A stretch of 64,000 bases of DNA from Primula veris (GCA_963682055.1 OY821750.1:33158081-33222080), one strand, 5' to 3'; positions 44,881 to 55,400 are shown, numbered from the stretch's first letter. Program-made: numbers and translations. The notes: a model not told the origin generated them from the sequence alone.

Positions 44881-45248
44881 ATATTGTTTAACACTGTGAC
44901 GTCATAATTTTATTTATTAAACATACTAATATGCATCTGTCAGACTATATATGTTATATACTGAAACGTATGTACTGATTTGTAATTCTCTGAAAGCTAT
45001 AAACTATTCTGTAAATTACTCAAGGACTAAACTGAAACTTGTCTGAAATTCTGGACTGTATATGTAATAATGCTGTAAATAGATATATAGTTGCTGAAAT
45101 TACACGCATGGTCCTGTAGTATAATACTTATACGAAAACAGTACATATGGTTGATAAAGATACAATATTTGGTAAATATACACACACATGCATATAATTT
45201 TTTTTATTAAAAGGCAAGCGAATAAAAATTGCATGTTAATTGAATTAA

Positions 45249-45547
45249 ATTGATTTGATATGTTAGAATCTTCATGAATTAATCTTAAATAGATTTGATT
45301 TGATATGTTAGAATCTTCATGAATTGATTGATAATCATAAATTGATTTGATTTGATATGTTAGAATCTTCATGAATTGATTGATAATCATAAATTGATTT
45401 GATTTGATATGTTAGAATCTTCATGAATTAATCTTAAATAGATTTGATTTGATATGTTAGAATCTTCATGAATTGATTGATAATCTTAAATAGATTTGAC
45501 TTGATATGTTAGAATTTTCATGGATTGATTGATAATCTTAAATTGAT
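45249..45547 (+). repeat. Leader minisatellite 2 (about 45-52 bp unit)
   Basis: About six units with the core GATATGTTAGAATCTTCATG followed by AATTGATTGATAATC or AATTAATCTTAAATAG. The two unit types alternate, so higher-order duplication took place. It lies in the Copia leader. Confidence 0.9.
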
Positions 45548-46111
45548 TTATTTATAACATCAAATCTACTGCATGATTAGATAGATTCTAAAATATATTT
45601 ACTGCATGTTTATATATGTGTAATTAATCTAGATAGATATTCTCTATGTTTAATATTATTGCCATATATAAAATGCGAAAATCGTATATATTCACATTTA
45701 AGTTGGAAAAATTATGAATCTTCCCCAAATAGGCTCACCTATTTGGATACGATGTCTAGGAAAGATAAAGGCGGAAGTCGTTCTCCTAATGAGGTCGGTT
45801 TTTAAGAGGCATTCGTGCCCACCCCCCTCACCGTCTTTCCTGGTCGTGTTCAAATAGAGCTACCGAAAGGGGTTGAGTAAATAATAATTTCCCCGAATGT
45901 GCCTATATAGATATGTATTCGCCGAATTGGTGTCTCAGGATCGACCTGTCGTTCGATCAAAGAGAACCTCTTCACTTAAAAGCAAAACTTGTTTTTCGAA
46001 CCTGTCGTTTCGAAATAAAGTTTGTGCTTATACAAACCATAAACATATAAACCAGTTGTTTTATATGATGACTAATCCAGTCTTTATTTTCTTTTCTCCT
46101 GTTGTAGAAAA

Positions 46112-47107
46112 ATGTCAATCAAGCTTGACTTTCCAATTTTGGATGCTGCCGGCAAGAACTACTTGGATTGGAGTCAGGATATCCAAAACCATTTAGATGC
46201 CCAAGGCTTATTGGATGTCATATATGATGAGGAGGAGCGTGAAATGGAAGTAACGCGTGAAATGAGTGCTCGGGCGATGATTCTGTTTCGCCGCCACTTA
46301 TCAATCGCCATGAAATCTGAGTTCATAGCGACCACCTCACCAAAGGCATTATGGGACTCTCTGAAAGAGCGTTTCGACCACCAAAAGACCATTTGGCTTC
46401 CTGAAGCCCGCCGTGATTGGCTGAATCTGCGATTTCAGGACTTCGAAAGCGTTGAAAAATATAACGCTGAAGTATGCAGAATTCGTGCTACTCTCCAATA
46501 CTGTGGTGAAACGCTCACCGACAGTGACTTATTGGAGAAAACGTACACCACATTTCCTAGTTCTGACATCTTGCTCCAAAAGCAATATCGTCAGTCTAAA
46601 TTCACCAAATTTCCCGAGCTCATCACCCAGTTGTTATTGGACGAGAAGAATAGTCTCATTTTAATGATGAACAGTAATTCTCGTCCTGCTGGTTCAAAGG
46701 CAATTCCAATGCCTGATGCTAATGTTGTTCGTGGACCTCGTCCACGATATGGGAAACGAGAAAAGGGCCTGTCGTCCCGTCAGCCAAGGAACAGGGATGA
46801 GCGTAATGCTCGTCCAGCCAAGCGAGGTTTGGACAATCGTCCGAACCGAGGACCTGTGGCTCCTCCTAGGCAGTCTCGTGGTGGTAGGAACAATCGGGCC
46901 AGTCGTCCCAAAGCAAGAGATCCGGCCGCTATGCCAACTCTGTGTTATAAATGTGGTGGAAATGGTCATATGCAAAGGACTTGTAGGGCAACTCCCCAAG
47001 AAGTCGAAAACTACCACAAGGGTAGAAGGGTCGAAACCAACATGATTGAAGCTAGTGCAAAAGAAACCCTTGAGACCCCTGACTTTGAGGCTCACATGGA
47101 AGAATAA
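46112..47107 (+). CDS. gag: Copia gag protein (331 aa)
   Basis: Capsid-like polyprotein that packages the element's RNA into particles in the cytoplasm. The N-terminal half (about 1-190) is the Copia-type gag domain: LDAAGKNYLDWSQDIQNHL, ALWDSLKERFDHQKTIWLPE and YNAEVCRIRATLQYCGE. A basic Arg/Pro-rich linker (about 200-270) follows, then one zinc knuckle C278-C281-H286-C291 (CYKCGGNGHMQRTC). It ends in a stop 227 bp before the pol start codon and in another frame, whereas many Copia elements have one continuous ORF. The start codon directly follows a strong acceptor-like stretch (CTCCTGTTGTAG). The shape is intact. Confidence 0.93.
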   Translation: MSIKLDFPILDAAGKNYLDWSQDIQNHLDAQGLLDVIYDEEEREMEVTREMSARAMILFRRHLSIAMKSEFIATTSPKALWDSLKERFDHQKTIWLPEARRDWLNLRFQDFESVEKYNAEVCRIRATLQYCGETLTDSDLLEKTYTTFPSSDILLQKQYRQSKFTKFPELITQLLLDEKNSLILMMNSNSRPAGSKAIPMPDANVVRGPRPRYGKREKGLSSRQPRNRDERNARPAKRGLDNRPNRGPVAPPRQSRGGRNNRASRPKARDPAAMPTLCYKCGGNGHMQRTCRATPQEVENYHKGRRVETNMIEASAKETLETPDFEAHMEE

Positions 47108-47332
47108 AGTTTTTTTCTTCGTTTCTTTTAATAATTGAGCTGTTTTGCTCCTGGATTATGTTATTTCAATTCCATTTCGGATTATGTTTTTTCCTTTGGA
47201 TATTGTTCATTTCTTTTGGATTATGGTTTGTTTTATGGATAATGTTTTGAACATTTCTCGTATAATTTAAAGTTATTTCATTGAGAAATTCCTTTTATTC
47301 GTGTGACCGACTTTAAATTATTTTACTTTTAG
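47022..47332 (+). other. Possible facultative intron between gag and pol
   Basis: The spacer after gag is T-rich, unlike both coding parts, and ends TTATTTTACTTTTAG just before the pol ATG, a good 3' splice site. A donor at 47022 (AAGG/GTAGAA) would, by reading frame, join gag codon 304 to pol as GGC-ATG without a stop. Unspliced RNA would then give gag alone and spliced RNA gag-pol. This is an inference; the donor is weak, and another candidate is at about 46983. Confidence 0.4.
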
Positions 47333-47334
47333 GC

Positions 47335-50300
47335 ATGTATTGTGGGGCAGTTGATTGTCTGGTTGATAGTGGCACTACACATACTATCTTAAAAGATAAA
47401 TCGTTTTTTATCAACTTTACGCCTAAAGTAACCTCAGTAACAACAATTTCGGGCCCGTCGACCCTTGTTGAAGGCTTTGGTAAAGCTAAATTCACGTTGT
47501 CAAATGGTACTCCTGTTGAAGTATCTGAGGCCTTATATTCTCCGAGGTCCAGCCGTACCTTGTTGAGCTTTAAGGATATACGAGAAAATAAGTTTCATCT
47601 TGAAACTGCTCGTGAAAATGGTATTGAATACCTTCACATTACCTCCACTCAATACGACCAAAAGCGTATTCTGGAGAAGTTGAGATGTCTTTCAAGTGGT
47701 TTGTATGTTACTACAATCCAAAACTTTGAAAGCAATCTAATCATTCGGCGGGCGCCGATTGATGAGAGCACTTTTATGCTATGGCATGACCGGCTGGGAC
47801 ACCCGGGTCAAAATACGATGCTTCGAACGATGAACGCATCTCATGGGCATCCTCTTGGAGGAAAGAATTTTGTGATTAATCCGAAAAGCCTATGCCAAGC
47901 ATGCTCGATTGGAAAGACTAATCTCAAACCAATTCGTGTGAAACCTACGAAATTGGTTTCCCAATTCCTTGAAAGAATTCAAGGAGATATTTGTGGACCT
48001 ATCCAACCAACTTGCGGACCATTTAAATATTTCATGGTTTTGGTTGATGCATCGACAAGATGGTCACACGTAGCTTTGTTGTCCACAAGAAACGCAGCGT
48101 TTCCAAAACTCTTAGCCCAGATCATTAAATTGAGGGCTCATCATCCGGATTATCCGATAAAGTCTATTAGACTTGATAATGCCGCGGAGTTTACATCGAA
48201 AACTTTCGATGACTATTGCATGACTTTGGGAATTAATCTTGAACACCCAGTTGCGTATGTTCATACCCAAAACGGCCTTGCAGAAGCTTTCATTAAGCGA
48301 TTGCAAATGATTGCTAGGACTTTGGTTATGCGCACCAAACTTCCTATTTCTGCGTGGGGCTATGCCATTTTGCATGCTGCTGCGTTGGTCCGTCTGAGGC
48401 CCATGGCCACCCAACCACTATCTGCGTACCAGTTGGTAACTGGATATGAGCCCGATGTCTCACATTTACGCGTGTTTGGGTGTTTAGTCAATGTTCCAAT
48501 TGAGCCGCCTAAGCGTTCCAAATTTGGACCTCAGAAACGACGGGGCATATATGTCGGTTATGAATCCCCGTCCATAATACGCTATTTAGAGCCCTTGACA
48601 GGCGATCTCTTTACCGCTAGACATGCGGATTGTGACTTTGATGAGACACTCTTCCCGTCGTTAGGGGGAGAAATGCACGTTAACGTTGATAAGGAACGAC
48701 GTGAATTAACGTGGCATGTACCCACTATGTCTCATCTAGATCCCCCAACTGCACATAGTGATAAGGAAGTGCAGAGAATCCTAGGTCTGCAAAATGTTGC
48801 AAATCAAATGCCAGACGCATTTAATGACCTAGCAAATGTCACGAGATCACATATACCTGCTGCAAATGTGCCTGCAAGGATAGACGTCCCAGTGAGACGC
48901 CGTGTTCCGGTTGAACACGTTGCTCCGGTTGTACCCACCGAGCAAAGAACGCTGCCGTCGGCCGTTCAGTCCGCCGCCCTTCCGAAAAAAAGAGGAAGGC
49001 CGTCCGGTTCCAAGGATGTTCTGCCTCGAAAGAGGAGAAATCCTGTCGCATCTGTTTTGCCACACGAGATCATTAAGGATCACGGTGATGTATTAGAGGA
49101 GCGTGTTCCAGATGAAACACCAGTTCCTAATCATCATGATAACCTCGAAATATCTGTCGATTATACTAGTTTAGACGATATTTTGAAGCGAAACGAGACT
49201 GTCATCGATGATGTGTTCATATACGCAGTGGCCACTGACATTATGAACAATGATGACATGGAACCTCGTACCGTTGCTGAGTGTCAGCGAAGAACGGACT
49301 GGCCTCAATGGAAACAAGCAATCCAGGCTGAATTGGATTCCTTAACGAAACGAAGGGTGTTTGGACCTGTCGCTCCAACACCGCCCAATGTTAGACCAGT
49401 TGGTCATAAATGGGTTTTCGTAAGGAAGCGTGATGAGAATAATGAGATTGTTAGATACAAAGCTCGCCTTGTGGCGCAAGGTTTCTCTCAACGCCCTGGA
49501 ATTGATTACGATGAGACGTATTCTCCCGTAATGGACGTTATAACGTTCCGCTACTTAATCAGTTTAGTAGTTTCCGAAAAACTGAATATGCAGCTCATGG
49601 ATGTGGTCACAGCGTATCTCTACGGGGATCTGGACACAGAGATTTACATGAGAGTCCCTGATGGACTTAAGTTGCCTGAATCAAGTAGTTCCCGTCCACG
49701 GAACACGTTCTCGATTAGACTGAGACGATCACTATATGGATTGAAACAATCCGGACGGATGTGGTATAACCGTCTAAGTGAATACTTGATCGGCGTGGGA
49801 TATGTTAATAATGAACTATGCCCATGCGTGTTCATAAAGAAATCCACTTCAGGATATGCGATTATCGCAGTCTATGTAGATGATATGAATCTCATAGGAA
49901 CCTCGAAAGAGTTGTTCGAAACTGCTGAAATCCTGAAGAAGGAGTTCGAGATGAAAGATCTTGGGAAGACACGGTATTGCCTCGGCCTGCAGATCGAGCA
50001 CCGTATAGATGGAATTTTAGTCCATCAAGAAAACTACACCCAAAAGGTGTTGAGGCGCTTTAGTCATAGTGATGCTAAGCCGTCCTCTACTCCCATGGTC
50101 GTCCGCTCTCTAGACATTAATAAGGACCCTTTCCGTCCAAAGGAGGACGATGAAGAGATATTGAGCCCTGAGTGTTCATATCTGGGTGCAATAGGCGCAC
50201 TATTGTACTTGGCCCAATGTACTAGACCGGACATCTCCTTTGCTGTGAATTGTCTAGCTCGACACAGCACTGCGCCAACACGCCGCCACTGGACTGGCAT

Positions 50301-50904
50301 AAAAGACATTTTCCGTTACCTTAGAGGTACTACGGACATGGGCTTATTCTATCCCTTTGCGTCGAGTGGATCTAGCTCCATTGATCCTCGAAATAACGCA
50401 ACCCTTGTTGGCTATGCCGATGCTGGTTTCTTATCAGACCCGCACAAGGGACGTTCCCAATCTGGTTATGTCTTTACCATTGGGAACACGGCGATATCCT
50501 GGAGGTCTCGTAAACAGACTCTAGTGGCCACTTCGACTAACCACTCCGAGCTACTCGCGCTCTATGAGGCGACTAGAGAGTGTGTCTGGCTTCGAGCAGT
50601 TATTGGCCATATTCGAAGCACCTGTGATCTAGCTTACGATCATGATGAACCAGTTGTTATTTATGAGGACAACACCGCTGTGATTGATCAAGCGAAACAT
50701 GGTTATATCAAAGGTGATGCCACTAAGCATATTGCGCCAAAGTTGTTCTTCACACATGAACAACAAACGCTTCAAAAGATTGAAGTGAAGCATATTGGTT
50801 CAGAGAATAACCACGCTGACTTGTTCACCAAGTCACTGCCAAAGCATTCTTTTCAGAAGCACGTACGGGCGATTGGCCTACGTAGGCTATCTGAGCTACC
50901 TTAG
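47335..50904 (+). CDS. pol: Copia pol polyprotein (1189 aa)
   Basis: Carries all catalytic parts in Copia order. Aspartic protease: LVDSGTTHTIL at 9-19. Integrase zinc part: HDRLGH at 151-156 with CQAC at 187-190. Integrase core D218, D281 and E317 (D,D35E spacing), with GDICGP, RLDNAAEF and HTQNGLAEAFIKRL. Reverse transcriptase: VVTAYLYGDLDTEIYM, LYGLKQSGRMWYNRL and the active site YVDD at 847-850. RNase H from about 1026 (GYADAGF, SWRSRKQTLVATSTNHSE, EDNTAVIDQAKHG). No stop or frameshift. The first ATG lies only ten codons before the protease Asp, which suggests that translation may begin upstream by a gag-pol join. Confidence 0.96.
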   Translation: MYCGAVDCLVDSGTTHTILKDKSFFINFTPKVTSVTTISGPSTLVEGFGKAKFTLSNGTPVEVSEALYSPRSSRTLLSFKDIRENKFHLETARENGIEYLHITSTQYDQKRILEKLRCLSSGLYVTTIQNFESNLIIRRAPIDESTFMLWHDRLGHPGQNTMLRTMNASHGHPLGGKNFVINPKSLCQACSIGKTNLKPIRVKPTKLVSQFLERIQGDICGPIQPTCGPFKYFMVLVDASTRWSHVALLSTRNAAFPKLLAQIIKLRAHHPDYPIKSIRLDNAAEFTSKTFDDYCMTLGINLEHPVAYVHTQNGLAEAFIKRLQMIARTLVMRTKLPISAWGYAILHAAALVRLRPMATQPLSAYQLVTGYEPDVSHLRVFGCLVNVPIEPPKRSKFGPQKRRGIYVGYESPSIIRYLEPLTGDLFTARHADCDFDETLFPSLGGEMHVNVDKERRELTWHVPTMSHLDPPTAHSDKEVQRILGLQNVANQMPDAFNDLANVTRSHIPAANVPARIDVPVRRRVPVEHVAPVVPTEQRTLPSAVQSAALPKKRGRPSGSKDVLPRKRRNPVASVLPHEIIKDHGDVLEERVPDETPVPNHHDNLEISVDYTSLDDILKRNETVIDDVFIYAVATDIMNNDDMEPRTVAECQRRTDWPQWKQAIQAELDSLTKRRVFGPVAPTPPNVRPVGHKWVFVRKRDENNEIVRYKARLVAQGFSQRPGIDYDETYSPVMDVITFRYLISLVVSEKLNMQLMDVVTAYLYGDLDTEIYMRVPDGLKLPESSSSRPRNTFSIRLRRSLYGLKQSGRMWYNRLSEYLIGVGYVNNELCPCVFIKKSTSGYAIIAVYVDDMNLIGTSKELFETAEILKKEFEMKDLGKTRYCLGLQIEHRIDGILVHQENYTQKVLRRFSHSDAKPSSTPMVVRSLDINKDPFRPKEDDEEILSPECSYLGAIGALLYLAQCTRPDISFAVNCLARHSTAPTRRHWTGIKDIFRYLRGTTDMGLFYPFASSGSSSIDPRNNATLVGYADAGFLSDPHKGRSQSGYVFTIGNTAISWRSRKQTLVATSTNHSELLALYEATRECVWLRAVIGHIRSTCDLAYDHDEPVVIYEDNTAVIDQAKHGYIKGDATKHIAPKLFFTHEQQTLQKIEVKHIGSENNHADLFTKSLPKHSFQKHVRAIGLRRLSELP

Positions 50905-51475
50905 AGCGACATTTTATGTCGGAGTCGAAATCCTCGCACCCTGTCGTGTGCAAGTGAGGGGGAGCATCCTGTTGTATGCATGTGTACTCTTTTTGTCCTT
51001 AGTACAAGGTTTTTCCCACTGGGTTTTCCTTGACAAGGTTTTTAGCGAGACACGTTCCATATTATACCTCACTAAGGATTGCCTAAATCAGGGGGAGTAT
51101 CCTGTCGTATACTTCTTACCACTGTGTACTCTTTTGTCCTTCGACCAGAGTTTTTTCCCACTGGGTTTACTCTGGCAAGGTTTTGATGAGGCACCTGTTT
51201 TGTGGTTGATCCCCTACTACTACCACTGTTGCACTCTTTTTCCTTCGATCAGAGATTTTCCCATTGGGTTTGCTCTGGCAAGGTTTTGATGAGGCTCACT
51301 GTTTTGTGGTTAGTTACTTACATGATATTTCGGCATATATCATTCGGCTACACAAATTCTCTTAGGTACCGGTTTTGTCCCACACCGGGTTTTCCGGCCC
51401 TAAGGTTTTTATGTGTTTAGCACTGCGAATGAACTCGACTCAGATCGACTGCATGAAGACGAAGAATTCAAGACG
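50905..51475 (+). repeat. Copia 3' non-coding region with three diverged repeats
   Basis: Three units share TGTACTCTTTTTGTCCTT, then CCCACTGGGTTT.CTCTGGCAAGGTTTTGATGAGGC (about 50980-51060, 51120-51210, 51222-51310), a pattern common downstream of plant Copia pol. GGGGGAG followed by ATCCTGT also occurs at 50957 and 51091, like extra polypurine tracts. Open frames over it look accidental. Confidence 0.75.
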
Positions 51476-51488
51476 TCCAAAGGGGGAG
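51476..51488 (+). other. Polypurine tract
   Basis: CCAAAGGGGGAG directly before the TGTTG start of the 3' LTR; primes plus-strand synthesis in LTR elements. Confidence 0.85.
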
Positions 51489-51694
51489 TGTTGTAAGATT
51501 ATTGGACTCTTATTGGGCTTTTACTTATTGGGCCCAGATGGGCTTTTAACCCTACCCCTCTATCTATATAAAGAGGGCTAGGGGTCTTGTATTTATTCAT
51601 TCATTCACATATTCATTCATAATAAAGATCATACTGTTCTCCCCTCTCTCTACTTTTGTCTCCCTAAATACCTAGCTAATAGTGTATTACAACA
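51489..51694 (+). repeat. 3' LTR (206 bp)
   Basis: Identical to the 5' LTR at 44192-44397 by direct reading. It is followed by the target duplication GAATT and then by the right end of the interrupted family A element. Confidence 0.95.
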
Positions 51695-51699
51695 GAATT

Positions 51700-52227
51700 T
51701 AAATAGTAATATACAACTCATTTATTAAATTTGAAGTAAGTGTATATATAACTCAATTTCCAAATATTGGAATAATCAGCTACATTCGATCACGACTCTA
51801 CCGAATAAGAAGTTCACACTTTATATCCAACTTGTTACGCCAAATTGCTAAAATGCATATTACATTTACATACAATTGATAATTTGTTTAGTTGATACTA
51901 TTTTATTATTTAACAATGTTTCGTCTTTTAACTTTATTACTTAAAAGTTGTGTGCATTATTTGAACCGTTCAACTTAGTAGAAAGTTTTAAATTGGATTT
52001 TCCAACATAAGTTACAAATTTGCATTCATTCAATTTCGTTTATTCAATAAAATTTGAATTCCATCACTTTCGAAAACTAGCCAACAAAGCATTAGTCATC
52101 GTTTACAAAATAGTAAAGGCACTAACTATAGCATTTAATTACCACCTTTTTTTATTCACAAAATTGAATACTAATAATATTTATTCAAACTTTCCAAACT
52201 AACATTCTATAGAGAGAAAATAGGCAA
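51700..52227 (+). other. Upstream region of the H+-ATPase gene
   Basis: About 0.5 kb between the 3' LTR and the TATA-like box of the H+-ATPase gene; AT-rich, no gene. The Copia insertion thus lies about 0.75 kb upstream of the H+-ATPase start codon, and its 3' LTR, which points the same way, could in principle affect transcription. Confidence 0.5.
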
Positions 52228-52237
52228 TATAAAAAGG
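52228..52237 (+). promoter_or_regulatory. TATA box of the H+-ATPase gene
   Basis: TATAAAAAGG lies 224 bp upstream of the start codon. A transcription start about 30 bp later would give a leader of about 190 bp beginning in the CT/GA-rich stretch and including the short upstream ORF. Confidence 0.6.
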
Positions 52238-52338
52238 GGTTAAAACATTACCAAATGCTTACCATTTCTCTTTCAAGAGAGTGAGAGAGATACATAGAGA
52301 GAGACAAACAAAAAACCAAATAAACATAAATTCATTTA

Positions 52339-52368
52339 ATGAGTTTGGTTTCTTTTTCTACTCATTGA
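52339..52368 (+). CDS. Upstream ORF in the H+-ATPase leader (9 aa)
   Basis: ATG AGT TTG GTT TCT TTT followed by three codons and TGA encodes MSLVSFSTH. It ends 83 bp before the main start codon and does not overlap it. Short leader ORFs that allow re-initiation are known from some plant plasma-membrane H+-ATPase genes, for example in tobacco. Whether it is translated here is unknown. Confidence 0.5.
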   Translation: MSLVSFSTH

Positions 52369-52451
52369 TCATCACCAACTAATACAAAAACCTACTATTT
52401 TTTTGCATATTTTGCTCTTTTTTTATTTTATTTTATTATTAGGAGTTCAAG

Positions 52452-55400
52452 ATGGGGGCACTTAGCCTTGAAGAAATAAAAAACGAGACTGTTGATCTGG
52501 TAAACTTTCTTCAAACTAACTAATATATATCTTAACCTCTATAATTTTTTGTAATTTAAATTTGGAATTTTTGATCTGCCCTTTTATTTAATTTTCTCTT
52601 GAAATTATATACAATATAAGAGAGAATTTTAGCTCACATAAGCTATATATGTTATTTCTGCTACACATTTAATTCAATTTTTTTTTTCATTTTTTCTCAA
52701 AGTAAAAGTTTTTTTTCCCCTAGTTTTATTTATGTAATTAATTGTTTGGAATCCTCAAGACAAATATATATATACATGCATGTGGTAGTTGCCTCTTTTT
52801 GTGTATGTAGTCATATAATTAAGATACGTTTATATTTTTTTTAATGCCAGGATGATTATTATTATTGATGGATTAATGCATGTCCTATTGGTTAGTGGGA
52901 ACAATTTTATTTATTTATTTTTCTGAAATAAACTTTATACTAAAGTCATGTTATAAGGCGTAATTGAGGGAACTCTTGCTTGCCTAATTTTCGGCATGTA
53001 TTTTTTGTTTTATGTAAAATCTTCATTTATTGTGATTTATTATTTTTACTTTATGAGTTAAGGTTCACGTTTTTCTACTTTATTCTAAAAAGTATTTATC
53101 TACAATAATATTGATCACGGGTTACAGGACTTGTGACTTTTATCACTATTTACACTTTTTATGAATATTTTCTCATCCTCACGTTGGAAGATAGAATTGT
53201 CAATTGTGTTGCTTTCCAATAAATAATTTATCGTTATTGTTTCTGATATTAAATTGGATGCTCCTTTCTTTTTCTAAAGAATTGTCAAATTTGTACAGTG
53301 GGTTGGAATTGTTGACAAAAACCATGAAAATGGAAGCAAAAGTTTTTTGACTTTTGAGCTATCGATTTATCTTCATATAAAAATATTGTATGTAAATATA
53401 TTCATGGTTCATTTGTATCTACATAAGTAGTTGTATTATAATATGACTGAATAGTACAAGGTTTACTTTCTAGTGCGATATTAATTACAAAACATGGTAT
53501 GTTTGGAAGATATCGTATCTAGTAAGTGGATCTGTTTGTAATGGACCCCAATTCTACGTTAAATAAAATTTCAAGGAAACTATTTTAGTAAATGAAAAAA
53601 GCACCAAGAGTGCTTGTTTTTATGATGAAGAAATTTTAATTTTTTCAAAGAGATTATCAACAATAAGTAATATTCAAAGAAAACATTCATTTTTAAATAA
53701 CCAATATATATGTAAGTTGAAACTTTTATAGTTTTTCCGAGTATCCTTCAACGATTCGGGCTTTAATTATTTGACTAATTCAGTTATGAAGGTTTTGTGT
53801 ATGTAGGTTTATTTTCTACAGTTTGAACAACTAATTATAAGTTGGAGAATATTCGAAGATTTAGTAGTCTATTAATCGAAAATATTTTTCCATAAATCAA
53901 AAATATTAATCGTATTTCATTTAAGAGTATTTTACTCCATGTAGAGAATGATAAACATCTCATTTTTGCATTTTCCTCAAAGTTGATTTGCTAAAGATAA
54001 GTATTTTGCAATTATGTGGTGGGCAATAATCACACCATTTCAAGTTTCAACAAGAAACTAAAATTTCATAAAAGTGTCTAATATGAAAGGTAACATGATT
54101 TCTCCATATATATATATATTTGATATTTTGTTGGGTTGTTTTAGTTGTTATTTTGGCATTTTTATCCTTGTACGTTTTCCGTGGTACCTTATTGGACTCT
54201 TTAACTCTGTCATACTCCGTTCCACGTGTAATTTTGACCGGTTACTTTTATTAAAATTATCGGAATGAAATTTTCTAAAAGTTAATCATATAGTTCAAAC
54301 ATTAAATTATATGATTTAGTTTTGAAAATTTTTATTTCGACAATTTTAATAAATGTTATAAACAGATCAAAATTACACCGATGAAGTACTATTTTTTTCA
54401 TCTTTTTAATAAGTAACGGCTCTGACTTCTGATTCTCACATTACCTTCTTTCTTGGTTTTATCAATGGGTTTTTATATTTTCTTCAAAAAAAATCACCTA
54501 CGACCCATATTTTATTCAAGTTGCAGATATACCCTTTTGATTGTGAATTGCTTGCTTTGAGCACCCACTATAGTAATTTCTCTTTTTGGCTACTTTAACA
54601 CATTTTTTTAAATTAACTTAGCAAAATAACTACTTTAAGCCGAGTTCTCTAGCGGTTTTCCAAGATATGCATAAAATTTGTGTAACGTAAAATCTATAAA
54701 ATTAGAAACTATTAGGGTGTTTTAACCACAGTTAGCGGGAAACTTGTTTCCTTTTCGTTTCTTATAGTATCTTGATTCCAGTTTCCCGTTACGTTTTGAC
54801 GTTTAATATAGGGAACTTATGAAAATTTATCACATTTGAAGTAATCTTTTGCCGTATGGTCGTATCCTGAATCGTTCCATTTCCGATCATGACAAGTATG
54901 GTTTTAACGATGGGTAGAAGGCCATTTTCTCTTTTTAGGCACCCATAAAAACGAAAGAATGAATTTAAATGACATGTGGGGTCAAATTAGTTAGTGTAGT
55001 GTCAAATTTTTGTATATATATATGTAGTGAATGCCATGTTCTATGTTTTTTGATGATCATATTTAATGCATATTGGAAGGAGTAACAACTGATTTTAAAT
55101 GCTTATCTCTTCAATAATGTCATTCTTTTTGATCTTTTGAAGAAAAATACTTACCTAATAAGTAGTGCATATACGCATTTATCCAAAATATTGTGACATA
55201 CTACTCATTTGTCTTTTCTTGCTTGAATAAAATTTCCTTATAAATTTGTACTGACTTAATAGTAGGTTACCATAAAAGTACTAATTAATATAATTGGAGG
55301 ATAATTTATTAAAGATTAAATATATTTTATTACATCAAAAAAGTTGGCATACTATATGCTAAAAAAACTAGAATATGGGAATAACATCTTATAGTGGTTT

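Larger units (their letters stand above)
44192..51694 (+). mobile_element. Complete Ty1/Copia LTR retrotransposon, 7,503 bp
   Basis: Order: 5' LTR 44192-44397, primer-binding region, about 1.7 kb leader, gag 46112-47107, pol 47335-50904 (protease, integrase, reverse transcriptase, RNase H, the Copia order), polypurine tract, 3' LTR 51489-51694. The LTRs are identical over all 206 bp as read. Target duplication GAATT at 44187-44191 and 51695-51699. All catalytic motifs are present and neither ORF is broken, so the element looks young and may still be able to move. An older solo LTR of the same family is at 4118-4322. Confidence 0.96.

Noticed and set aside
50795..51581. Open frames downstream of pol (for example 164 codons at 50795-51289), as a possible env-like gene
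   Set aside because: They run over the repeated 3' non-coding region, start inside pol in another frame, and show no signal peptide or envelope features; the repeats explain them.
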